Below, in pieces: positions 18,257 through 27,300 of a stretch of DNA of 64,000 nucleotides. The stretch comes from Lachnospiraceae bacterium. GTDB lineage: Bacteria > Bacillota > Clostridia > Lachnospirales > Lachnospiraceae. The stretch spans positions 62,001 to 126,000 of the forward strand of contig JAFQUB010000023.1 in NCBI GenBank assembly GCA_017408735.1, read 5' to 3'. The translations under genes were made by a program, and so were the position numbers. How positions within the stretch are numbered: position 1 is the stretch's first letter; each line of letters begins with the position of its first letter. The notes under the pieces are model-generated. The model did not search any database. It was given only the letters and a program-made list of their open reading frames with translations, and was not told the DNA's origin.

Positions 18257-18285
18257 AGAATATCACAACACATTATTCATGTCAA
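18257..18285 (-). promoter_or_regulatory. Promoter of infC operon
   Basis: TTGACA (18280-18285), 17-bp spacer, TATTCT (18257-18262) on the minus strand. The predicted start near 18250 gives the ~190-nt leader. Confidence 0.85.
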
Positions 18286-18375
18286 GCATTTTTTCAACTC
18301 AGATTACATATTTTTTTCATTTTCCTGCATACTATCCCTGTACAACAAATCAACCATTTTACCGGAGGTGTCATT

Positions 18376-18690
18376 ATGACAATATTAGACTGTAGTGCCA
18401 TAAGCTGTACGTATAATAAGGATAGGCTGTGTGCAAAAGGGGACATTTTGGTAACAGGTTCCACTGCCGAAAAGCCAGTCGAAACCCAGTGTAGTAGTTT
18501 CATCGGCGCAGGCAGAGACTGCTATTGCAACAGTTTTTCAAGCGGAAAGGAAAAGATTTCTGTTAAATGTGAGGCAATCAATTGCGTTTTCAATGAAAAT
18601 CGTACCTGTTCTGCCGAGCACATTGGCATAGCAGGTAAACAAGCACATTCTTCTTCCGAAACAGAATGTGCTAGCTTCCAGAAAAGATAG
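18376..18690 (+). CDS. DUF1540 domain-containing protein
   Basis: A 104-residue cytoplasmic protein made of two copies of the DUF1540 Cys motif: LDCSAISCTYNKDRLC ... TQCSSF and VKCEAINCVFNENRTC ... TECASF. Each copy has four Cys and probably binds a metal ion. The domain is common in spore-forming Firmicutes, but its function is unknown. GGAGGTG lies five bases ahead of the ATG. It is one of few plus-strand genes here and stands alone between infC (divergent) and thrS (convergent). Confidence 0.9.
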   Translation: MTILDCSAISCTYNKDRLCAKGDILVTGSTAEKPVETQCSSFIGAGRDCYCNSFSSGKEKISVKCEAINCVFNENRTCSAEHIGIAGKQAHSSSETECASFQKR

Positions 18691-18701
18691 TAATTCCCAT
18701 T

Positions 18702-18731
18702 AAAATCCGGAGATCAACGTCCCCGGATTTT
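18702..18731. terminator. Bidirectional terminator between DUF1540 gene and thrS
   Basis: A 9-bp stem AAAATCCGG/CCGGATTTT with T-rich exit on both strands, located between two converging genes. Confidence 0.8.
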
Positions 18732-18740
18732 AATTATCAT

Positions 18741-20699
18741 TTATTTATTTTCTTCTACTTCAATTTTGCGGATTTCTTTTGTTCTGATTTCTTTGCAAAT
18801 AGCGTCAATAAAATCTCCCAATGGCTTCTGCCCTTCATCACCTAAGAATCTGCTTCTGACAGAAACCAAATTCTGTTCTTCTTCCTGCTGTCCCACAACA
18901 AGCATATACGGAATCTTCTGGAGTCTTGCTTCTCTGATTTTGTATCCAATCTTTTCTGCACGGTTATCTACTGTTGCAAGAATTCCATTATCCTTTAACT
19001 CTGCTTCTACTTTTTCAGCATAATCTTTATATTTTTCAGAAATCGGCAATACTCTTACCTGTTCTGGACATAACCATGTTGGGAACATACCTGCATATTT
19101 TTCAATAAGCCATGCAAGAGTTCTTTCATAACATCCCATACTTGTTCTGTGAATAATATATGGACGAACTTTTTCTCCGTTCTGATCTACATAATACATA
19201 TCAAACTGTTCAGCCAACAAAGCATCCCATTGAATTGTAATCATAGTATCTTCTTTCCCATATACATTCTTTGCCTGAATATCCACCTTTGGTCCGTAGA
19301 ACGCTGCTTCTCCTGCTTCTTCGAAGAATGGAATTTCCAGTTCATTTAACACATTACGTATTCTCTGCTGTGTTTCTTCCCATACCTCTGCTGAGCCAAT
19401 ATATTTTTCTGAATTTTCAGGGTCCCATTTTGATAAACGGTAGGTAACATCTTCTTCTACACCAAGAGTTCTCAAACAATATCTTGCCAAGTCAAGACAT
19501 CCCTTGAATTCTTCATCCATCTGGTCTGGTCTTACAATCAAATGCCCTTCAGAAATTGTAAACTGACGTACTCTGGTAAGTCCATGCATTTCACCGGAGT
19601 CTTCACATCGGAACAGTGTGGATGTTTCACCATAACGAAGCGGTAAATCTCTGTATGATTTCTGGCTTGCTTTGTATACATAATACTGGAACGGACATGT
19701 CATTGGACGAAGTGCAAACACTTCTTTGTCTTTTTCTTCATCCCCCATAACAAACATACCGTCTTTATAATGATCCCAATGTCCGGAAATCTTATACAAA
19801 TCACTTTTTGCCATTAATGGTGTCTTTGTTCTTACGTAACCACGTTTTTCTTCTTCATCCTCAATCCATCTCTGCATGGTCTGAATCATTTTTGCCCCTT
19901 TTGGCATTAACAATGGAAGTCCCTGACCGATGACATCTACGGTAGTAAATAACTCCATTTCTCTTCCTAATTTATTATGGTCACGTTTTTTGATATCTTC
20001 CAAATGCGCTAAATATGCTTCTAACTCATCTTTTTTATTGAATGCCGTCCCATATACACGAGTCAGCATCTTATTCTTTTCATTTCCTCTCCAGTATGCA
20101 CCTGAGGATGAAATCAGTTTAAATGCTTTGATGTTCTTTGTGCTCATTAAATGAGGACCTGCACAAAGGTCTGTAAATTCACCCTGACTGTAGAAGGAAA
20201 TTTCTGCATCTTCCGGTAAATCTTCGATTAATTCTACTTTATATGTTTCTCCTTTGCCTTTCATAAATTCAATGGCTTCTGCTCTTGGTAAAGTATATCT
20301 TTCCAATGCTTTTCCTTCTTTGATGATTTTTTTCATCTCTTTTTCCAAAGCATCCAAATCTTCTCTGGAAAATGGTTCACATTCAAAATCATAATAGAAT
20401 CCTGTATCAATAGATGGTCCGATTGCAAGTTTTGCCTCCGGATGCAGCCTCTTTACCGCTTCTGCCAAAACATGAGAGGTCGTATGTCTTAAAGCAGCCA
20501 GACCTTTTTCATCATTAGCTGTCAGAATATTCAATTCGCAATCACTATTTATTACTGTTCTTAAATCTACAACTTCACCATTTACTTCCCCTGCTGTAGC
20601 CACTCTTGCAAGTCCTTCGCTGATATCTTTTGCAATATCAATCACTGACATTTCGCCAGCATATTCTTTTACGCTTCCATCTTTTAATGTTACCTTCAT
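18741..20699 (-). CDS. thrS: Threonyl-tRNA synthetase
   Basis: A 652-residue class II aminoacyl-tRNA synthetase. The TGS domain (residues 1-60), the SAD editing domain with HTTSHVLAEAVKRL and CAGPHL (zinc/editing residues), motif 2 (FRCEDSGEMHGLTRVRQFT), motif 3 (GCYERTLAWLIEKYAG) and the C-terminal anticodon-binding domain are all present. AAGGAG precedes the ATG. Expression is controlled by the T-box directly upstream. Confidence 0.99.
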   Translation of the reverse strand: MKVTLKDGSVKEYAGEMSVIDIAKDISEGLARVATAGEVNGEVVDLRTVINSDCELNILTANDEKGLAALRHTTSHVLAEAVKRLHPEAKLAIGPSIDTGFYYDFECEPFSREDLDALEKEMKKIIKEGKALERYTLPRAEAIEFMKGKGETYKVELIEDLPEDAEISFYSQGEFTDLCAGPHLMSTKNIKAFKLISSSGAYWRGNEKNKMLTRVYGTAFNKKDELEAYLAHLEDIKKRDHNKLGREMELFTTVDVIGQGLPLLMPKGAKMIQTMQRWIEDEEEKRGYVRTKTPLMAKSDLYKISGHWDHYKDGMFVMGDEEKDKEVFALRPMTCPFQYYVYKASQKSYRDLPLRYGETSTLFRCEDSGEMHGLTRVRQFTISEGHLIVRPDQMDEEFKGCLDLARYCLRTLGVEEDVTYRLSKWDPENSEKYIGSAEVWEETQQRIRNVLNELEIPFFEEAGEAAFYGPKVDIQAKNVYGKEDTMITIQWDALLAEQFDMYYVDQNGEKVRPYIIHRTSMGCYERTLAWLIEKYAGMFPTWLCPEQVRVLPISEKYKDYAEKVEAELKDNGILATVDNRAEKIGYKIREARLQKIPYMLVVGQQEEEQNLVSVRSRFLGDEGQKPLGDFIDAICKEIRTKEIRKIEVEENK

Positions 20700-20738
20700 T
20701 TTCTTTCTCCTTCCATTTTAACAATTGCTCCATAACCA

Positions 20739-20990
20739 AAAAGTCCCTGCCAATGCAGATAACTGCACTGGCAGGGACGAATATACGAATCCGCGGTTCC
20801 ACCCTGATTGTCTGGTACCAAACCTCTTATCATGATTGTAACGTAATCAACGTGCTGTATTAAAGCAACTCCGGGGTGGTCTTCAAATAATTCCTATCGA
20901 AATGTCGCACCAAACCATTTCTCTCTGAAGATATTCCTTATCTTACTCTTCCCATCAGCGTTTTCTTTTTTATTCAGTTTTTTATAAGCT
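20739..20990 (-). promoter_or_regulatory. T-box riboswitch of thrS (specifier ACC)
   Basis: A ~250-nt leader with the near-invariant T-box sequence GGGTGGAACCGCG (minus strand, about 20794-20806), preceded by a Stem I containing AGAGTA, GAATATC and AGAGAG elements. The probable specifier is ACC at 20878-20880, within GAAGACCACCCC, fitting tRNA-Thr(GGU). The antiterminator competes with the strong hairpin at 20743-20778. Uncharged tRNA-Thr should stabilise readthrough. Confidence 0.95.
20743..20778 (-). terminator. T-box terminator hairpin
   Basis: Stem GTCCCTGCCAGTGCAG with CTGCATTGGCAGGGAC (minus strand; one G-U pair), then TTTTT. It is the attenuator of the thrS T-box. Confidence 0.95.
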
Positions 20991-20996
20991 ATTGCT

Positions 20997-21026
20997 ATTC
21001 TATACCCAAATGAAATATTTTGTCAA
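20997..21026 (-). promoter_or_regulatory. Promoter of thrS leader
   Basis: TTGACA (21021-21026) and TATAGAAT (20997-21004) on the minus strand; spacing 16 bp to TATAGA or 18 bp to TAGAAT. The start falls near 20990, just before T-box Stem I. Confidence 0.82.
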
Positions 21027-21144
21027 GTTATTCTTGATTTTCCCCAAAAGACGTTGTATTGTTTATTTGTCAAAAATTGTATTTTGTTTTACCAAACATA
21101 TATATATTTAATTTCACACTTTTACAACTCAAGGAGTAAACATT

Positions 21145-22416
21145 ATGAAAAATTACATTAGAAACAAGTTGAAATCTTCTGTTTTATATGCAAAAACGTT
21201 TACAAAATGGCTGTTTCTCTCTGTGGTCATGGGACTGGTCTGCGGACTGGCCGGAACAGCATTTCACTATTCCGTTGATTTCGCTACCACAAAACGTACA
21301 CTTTATCCCAACCTGATTTACCTGCTCCCACTGACAGGACTGATTATTGTCTTCTTATATCGGCATTGCGGCATGAAAGAAGACAAAGGTACCAATGCAG
21401 TAATCAATTCAGCCTGTACTACCGAAACCGTACCACCTCAGATGGGATTTTTAATCTTTGTTTCTACTTTTTTAACTCACCTGTGCGGTGGTTCTGCCGG
21501 ACGCGAAGGTGCCGCTTTACAGATTGGCGGAAGTATCGCTGCTGTTTTCAACAAGTTATTTCATTTTACAGAAGAAGACAAACGAATCCTTGTTATGTGT
21601 GGCATGAGCGGATTATTTTCCGCTTTATTTAACACACCAATCACTGCCGCGGTATTTTCTCTGGAAGCTATAAAAGTAGGCAACATTTATTACGGCGCTT
21701 TAATCCCATGCCTTATGTCTTCTGCTGTGGCTTTTACTTTTTCTCACTATTTTAACATCAAACCGGTTACTTACCACATTGCAGATTTACCTGCAATCAC
21801 CCCGGCACTGCTTGTCAAAGTAATTATATTTGCTATTTTGTGTGCACTGGTAAGCATGGTATTTTGTGAGTGTATGCGCCTTTCTTCTACACTTTACAGC
21901 AAGTATTTTAAAAATCCTTATCTGAGAGTTATTGTGGGTTCTTTACTTGTTATCATAGTGACTCTCTTGGTTGGAACCAGAGATTATAATGGTGCGGGAA
22001 TGGATGTTATTGCCCGTGCAATTCAGGGAGAAGCTTCTCCGGAAGCATTTCTTTTAAAAATTATTTTCACTGCATTAACTTTAGGTGCCGGCTTTAAAGG
22101 AGGCGAAATCGTTCCTGTTTTCTTTATCGGTTCTACCTTTGGATGTTTCGCCGGTACACTGTTAGGCTTGGATCCTGGTGTTGCCGCTGCTTTAGGGCTT
22201 ACTGCCATATTCTGTGCCTGCGTTAATGCACCTCTGGCTTCTATCTTTTTAAGTGTAGAATTATTTGGTTCTACCAACATTCTACTTTTTGCTATTGTAT
22301 GTGCTGTTAGCTACACTCTATCCGGAAAATACAGCCTGTACAGTAGCCAGAAGTTTTTATATTCCAAAAAAAGCCCTGGCTACTTAATTCAAAAGCACCA
22401 CAAATCAGTATGGTAA
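21145..22416 (+). CDS. ClC family anion channel/antiporter
   Basis: A 423-residue membrane protein with the ClC fold. The gating-glutamate motif is GGSAGREGAALQIGG, with Glu121 as the external gate, and the second anion-coordinating loop is GAGFKGGEIVPVFFIGSTFG. The usual GSGIPE loop is replaced by KGTNAVIN and is not the chloride-channel consensus. LTHLCGGSAGREG resembles the CLC-F (fluoride/proton antiporter) branch, but no fluoride riboswitch is visible upstream. There are no cytoplasmic CBS domains. AAGGAG precedes the ATG. It stands alone on the plus strand, converging on the M20 peptidase gene. Confidence 0.9.
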   Translation: MKNYIRNKLKSSVLYAKTFTKWLFLSVVMGLVCGLAGTAFHYSVDFATTKRTLYPNLIYLLPLTGLIIVFLYRHCGMKEDKGTNAVINSACTTETVPPQMGFLIFVSTFLTHLCGGSAGREGAALQIGGSIAAVFNKLFHFTEEDKRILVMCGMSGLFSALFNTPITAAVFSLEAIKVGNIYYGALIPCLMSSAVAFTFSHYFNIKPVTYHIADLPAITPALLVKVIIFAILCALVSMVFCECMRLSSTLYSKYFKNPYLRVIVGSLLVIIVTLLVGTRDYNGAGMDVIARAIQGEASPEAFLLKIIFTALTLGAGFKGGEIVPVFFIGSTFGCFAGTLLGLDPGVAAALGLTAIFCACVNAPLASIFLSVELFGSTNILLFAIVCAVSYTLSGKYSLYSSQKFLYSKKSPGYLIQKHHKSVW

Positions 22417-22451
22417 CAAATGTCATCATCCCAGACACAAAAGTCCCTCTG

Positions 22452-23678
22452 CTATTTATGCTCTTTCAGCCATTCCATGGCCACATAGGCATAAATAGCA
22501 CTTCCAACAGACAGTACTTCATCACTAAACTTTACTTTTGGATGGTGTTGTGGGTAACAATAGCCATTTTCCGGCTGTCCAGCTGCCAGCGCCAGCATAA
22601 TAGACGGAACCTTATGACTTACATAAGCAAAATCTTCCGAGCCCGATGTCTTCGGGTTCTTTTTATTCCCTGCCATAACATTTAACTGTCCTGCTGTGAA
22701 AGCATTTTGTTCTCCCAACAATCCCTTTAAATATCTGGTGGTAGCTTTGGATAATTCTTCATCATTTACCAATGTAGGGCATCCGCTTTCAAATATCACT
22801 TCTGCCTCTCCACGAAACGTTGTTGCAATCCCTTTTACAATCTCTTCCATCCTACGTTTCAAAAACATTCTCACTTCGTCATCGTATGCGCGAAGAGTTC
22901 CTCTCAATTCCACCGTATCAGGAATCACATTTGCCGCATTTCCACCATGAATTGCTCCCAGCGTTAATACTGCTTCATCAGAAAGAGAAAGCTCTCTCGC
23001 ATTAATTTCCTGAAGTGCAGTTATGATATGTGCCCCAATGTTTATTGGATCCACTCCTGTATTAGGCATGGAACCATGACATCCTTTTCCCTGAATTTTG
23101 ATAGTAAAGTAATCTGCTGCCGGAGCACTAACACCTCCATCACAAATAATTGCTGTCCCCTCTGCAAAGGGCATTCCTGCCATAACATGTATCATAAGAG
23201 CCGCATCTACTTTGGGATTTTCTAACAGACCTGCTTTTATCATATCCTTAGAACCTTCAAGAATTTCTTCTGCCGGCTGAAACATCAGCTTTACAGTTCC
23301 CTCAATTTCTTCTTCATGATTCTTTAGAATCTTTGCTGCCCCTAACAACATTGCAGTATGCATATCGTGACCGCAGGCATGCATTTTCCCATTGGTGGCT
23401 CTAAACTCCACATCCGCTTCTTCCCTGACAGGCAGTGCATCCATATCGCCACGAATCATAAATACCTTTCCTGCCCTTCTGCCACCCGCTAAAACAGTAA
23501 TTCCGGCTTTTCCACAATCTTGTGGTTCATATCCCATTGCAATCAGCTCTTTTTTTACAAAAGCCGTAGTTTCCTCCAAATCAAATCCTGTTTCAGGATG
23601 CCTATGAAGATAATGTCGCATTTCAATTAATTTTGTTTTATACTCTTCTGCTTCCCTTAACCATTCATTCTCTGACAT
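22452..23678 (-). CDS. M20 family amidohydrolase (aminoacylase/hippurate hydrolase-like)
   Basis: A 408-residue zinc-dependent amidohydrolase of the M20D type. Metal and catalytic motifs are MIRGDMDALPV, HACGHDMHTAMLLGAA, FQPAEEILEGSKDMI, and the late His in SGSEDFAYVSHKVPS. The family removes acyl groups from amino acids or indole-auxin conjugates; the substrate is not determinable. There is no signal peptide, so it acts in the cytoplasm. It has its own terminator-separated unit and converges with the ClC gene 35 bases away. Confidence 0.9.
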   Translation of the reverse strand: MSENEWLREAEEYKTKLIEMRHYLHRHPETGFDLEETTAFVKKELIAMGYEPQDCGKAGITVLAGGRRAGKVFMIRGDMDALPVREEADVEFRATNGKMHACGHDMHTAMLLGAAKILKNHEEEIEGTVKLMFQPAEEILEGSKDMIKAGLLENPKVDAALMIHVMAGMPFAEGTAIICDGGVSAPAADYFTIKIQGKGCHGSMPNTGVDPINIGAHIITALQEINARELSLSDEAVLTLGAIHGGNAANVIPDTVELRGTLRAYDDEVRMFLKRRMEEIVKGIATTFRGEAEVIFESGCPTLVNDEELSKATTRYLKGLLGEQNAFTAGQLNVMAGNKKNPKTSGSEDFAYVSHKVPSIMLALAAGQPENGYCYPQHHPKVKFSDEVLSVGSAIYAYVAMEWLKEHK

Positions 23679-23705
23679 AAATAACCTCCTATCTTTGCAT
23701 ATAAA

Positions 23706-23755
23706 AAAATCGAGCAGAAGGAAAGCAATCTCTTTCCTTTTTCTGCTCGATTTTA
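23706..23755. terminator. Terminator between SEC-C gene and M20 peptidase gene
   Basis: A long stem (AAAATCGAGCAGAAGGAAAG with its complement, one small asymmetric bulge) with T tracts on both strands. It ends the SEC-C transcript. Confidence 0.9.
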
Positions 23756-23758
23756 TTA

Positions 23759-24259
23759 TTATTTACCGCAACATTTTTTATACTTCTTACCGCTTCCACA
23801 TGGACATGGATCGTTACGTCCAACCTTCGGTCCTTTTACAATAGTACCGGAAGCTTTCTGTTCTTTGTAAAGTCTTCTGCGTTCTTCTGCTGTAAAAATG
23901 GTTTCCCACTGCGGAAGTTCATATAACCAGTCAGCTTTTGCATCTACCATGTTTTTATATAACAATTCTTTGTCATATTCCAGGTTAACTACTGTGTCTT
24001 CTTCCATTTCTTCAATATCGTTTGGAACTTTCAAACTATCGTTGATTCCATCTAAGAATCCTGTCATATTAAATACGTCTGTACCGTATTTTTCTGCCAG
24101 TTCTTTTACAGTTCCTTTATTTTCCTGATCCGGAATTTCTAATAATTTTTCGTAGATTCCCTTTTCTAATAAAAAGTAATTACTCCAGAATCTCTGTAAT
24201 GTCCCCTTATCTGTATTTTCATTATAGGCAACTTTACGCCACTGTTCTAATAATGCCAT
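23759..24259 (-). CDS. SEC-C motif protein
   Basis: A 166-residue protein ending in the zinc-binding SEC-C motif [19 protein letters not shown], as in the SecA C terminus. The preceding ~145 residues are an acidic helical domain ([11 protein letters not shown]-type segments, [19 protein letters not shown]) that I do not recognise. SEC-C tails bind ribosomes or SecB in known cases. AAGGTGG nine bases upstream fixes the start at ATG 24259 rather than 24286. Confidence 0.88.
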   Translation of the reverse strand: MALLEQWRKVAYNENTDKGTLQRFWSNYFLLEKGIYEKLLEIPDQENKGTVKELAEKYGTDVFNMTGFLDGINDSLKVPNDIEEMEEDTVVNLEYDKELLYKNMVDAKADWLYELPQWETIFTAEERRRLYKEQKASGTIVKGPKVGRNDPCPCGSGKKYKKCCGK

Positions 24260-24356
24260 TTTTCTTACCACCTTTATCTGATTCATTTCGTTTTCTGTTT
24301 ACTAAAAACACTCCATACTATTGTTATTTATTTTTCTTCGTTTGTCAATAGTTATT

Positions 24357-27300
24357 TTACTTAATTTTCACAGATTTCACAGCACTATATCCGCCGTAAA
24401 CCTTTTTTCCTGACACTTTCGTATAACTGCGGATACGCACATAGTATTTATTTCCTTTTTTCAGCTTTCCTGACTGGAAACTTACCTTTGAAGCTTTGGC
24501 TATTGTTTTTTTCTTTACCTTGCTTTGGAATGTTTTATCTGTGGAATACTGAATTTCATAGCCTGTTGCTTCTGTACTTGCACTCCATTCTACTTTCAGT
24601 TTATTGCTCTTACTGGAAACCTTACTGATTTTCGGTGCTTTCACGCCAATATCAAAGCTTATTGTCTTTTTACCTTTAAAATTCCCTTTTCCCTGAAGAA
24701 CTACGGAGGCTTTACCGATTGCAGTATTCTTTGTGTAAGTTACCGTATAATCTTTGCCTGATTTTAGCTTCTTATTTCCAAAAGATACTTTTACTTTTGG
24801 TTTGACTGCTTTTCCGGTATAAGTAACACTCTCCGCCATGGTTACGGTAGCATTTTTTATAGCTGCCGGTTTGATTTCAAACGTTGTCTTCTGGCTTCCT
24901 GTGTAATTTCCTGTTCCGATTACTTCCACAGATGCCGTTCCTACACTCTTATTCTTGCTGTATTTTACTTTGTAATCTTTTCCTACTGCCAACACCTTAG
25001 TACCGTCTTTTACTGTGATACCAGGTTTTACGGCTGTACCGGTATAAGTTTTTGCCTTAATAATTCCTACAGTTGTTTCTGTTATGCTTTTCGGCTGAAT
25101 TTTAAAGGAAATTTTAACTTCTCCAGTATAGTTACCCATTCCAGTCACTGTAATGCCTGCTGTTCCCACATTGATATTGTTTTCATAAGTTAGACTATAA
25201 TCTGTGCCATTTTTCAAACTCTGTTCACCATACGTGGCCTGTATATCCGGTTTCAACTCTGCACCAGTATATATCTGTGCCTGAGTAGCCGAAAGAATAA
25301 CATCATGTAATTCTCTTGGCAGAATTTTAAATTCTACCGTTGCTTTATCACAGAAATTTCCAATTCCTTTCACCACAATACTTCCGGTTCCGGCATCCAC
25401 ATTATTTTCGTAGGAAATCTCATAGTCTACGCCTTCCTTCAATTCTACTTCGTTCAAAAGCAAAGTTGGCTTTGGCTGATTTTCCTGACCTGTATAGGTA
25501 AAGACCTCATTACAAAACTTATCTGTCTTTTCGATTGGTCTTTGTACAATGGAAAATTCTACTACCTCACTGCCGGAATAGTTTCCAATTCCTGTAATAT
25601 AAATTTTTCCAATTCCGATTTCTACGTTTTCTTCGAATTCCACCAGATAATCTTTATCTTTTACCAATATAGTATTATCGTGACGCAACGTAAATTCCGG
25701 TTCTATCGCTGCTGCTGCATAGTATTGGTTTGGAATTTTGGATACATCCACATACTCAACATCTCTTGGAACAATTTCAAACTGTGTTTTTACAATCCCC
25801 TGATAATTTCCCTGAAAAATCAATTCTACACCAGCTGTTCCCACATTTTGATTTTCTGTGTATGCAACAGTGTAATCGGTTCCCTGAATCAACTGATAAT
25901 CGCCATCTTTAATAATAATATTCGGTTTGATTTCTCTTGCGGTATATACCTGAGATGCAATGGTTTCCACTTTTACATTTTCACTGTCACGAACCCTGAT
26001 TGTAAAGTTCTTTTCTATCTGACCTTTATAATTCCCTTTACCGTAAATCATTACAGTTGCGGTTCCGGCATTGATATTGTCTTCATATGTCACCACGTAA
26101 TCTTCGTTTTCTATCAGTGCAGTGTCAAGGTCTTTATCATATACGGATATTGCCGGTTTTTGTTCAAATCCGTTATAATCTCTGTCGGAAATTTCTTCTA
26201 CCTGCAAATTATTAATCGGCTTAGGTTCAATAATAAAGGTTTCTTCGGATGTTTTTCCATAGTTCCCATGTCCGGTAATAATAATTTTTGCAGTTCCGGC
26301 ATTGATATTATCTTGATAAACATAAGTATAATCCTGTCCCTGTTTTAACACAGTTGAACCATCCTCAACTACTACTTCCGGCTGAATTTCCATACCATTG
26401 TAAACCTGGTTATCGATAGTGCGCATAGCTGCTCTACCGATGTGTTTTTCTTCAATAGTAAAATTTTTCGTAATGGAACCTTTGAAGTTCCCTTTACCAA
26501 TAATTTCAACCGTTGCCTCTCCAATCTCATAGTTGTTACTGTAATTTGCAGTATAATCTTTTCCATAAACCAAAGATATGCCCTCAAAGGTAATATCAAG
26601 ATCCGGTGTAATTGCCTGACCGGAATATACCTGATTACGTATATCTGCGATTGTGGTTGTGGTTATATCTGCCTGATTGATTTTGAAGGTTTCTTTTATG
26701 GTTCCGTCATATTCGCCTTTCCCCTGCAGTGTTACCATTGCAGTTCCTGCATCGGTATTACTTGTATACGTTACGGTAAAGTGTTTCCCTTCTTCTAAAA
26801 CATCACTTCCATAAACCGCTTTAATCTCCGGTTTAATTTCCTGACCACAGTATGTCTGCTCCGCTATGTTTTCTACATTCACTGTAGCCATGGATTTGAA
26901 TGTTCCTGTGGTATATAACGTAAATAAAATTAAAGTTCCCTCTGCCACCTGATATTTATAGGTTACAGGCAGAGAAGTATTTACAAAACGTAACATTCCG
27001 TCGACTATTGTAGCATTGGTCAGTTCGCTTACCTTTTCTTCTTCAAAATCGGAAAGCTCTGACAAGTACAAAACGGGACTCCCTATCGTACGCTCACTAT
27101 TTTCACATAAAAAAGTGGCAAGATTCTTGTTGTTACTTATATCTAAATGTAATAATTCATTGTTGCTACATGCCAAGGAACTTAACATCGTATTCGCTGT
27201 TAGATTCAAATTCTGAATTTTATTATTTCTGCAATCCAAACCGGTCAGACCAGTGCTTTTCTTTACATTTATTTCCTTAATCTGGTTATTACTGCAATCT

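Noticed and set aside
25542-26348. 268-residue plus-strand open frame
   Set aside because: Antisense to the repeated modules of the surface protein; Cys/Phe/Ile-rich and with no ribosome site or homologous motif.
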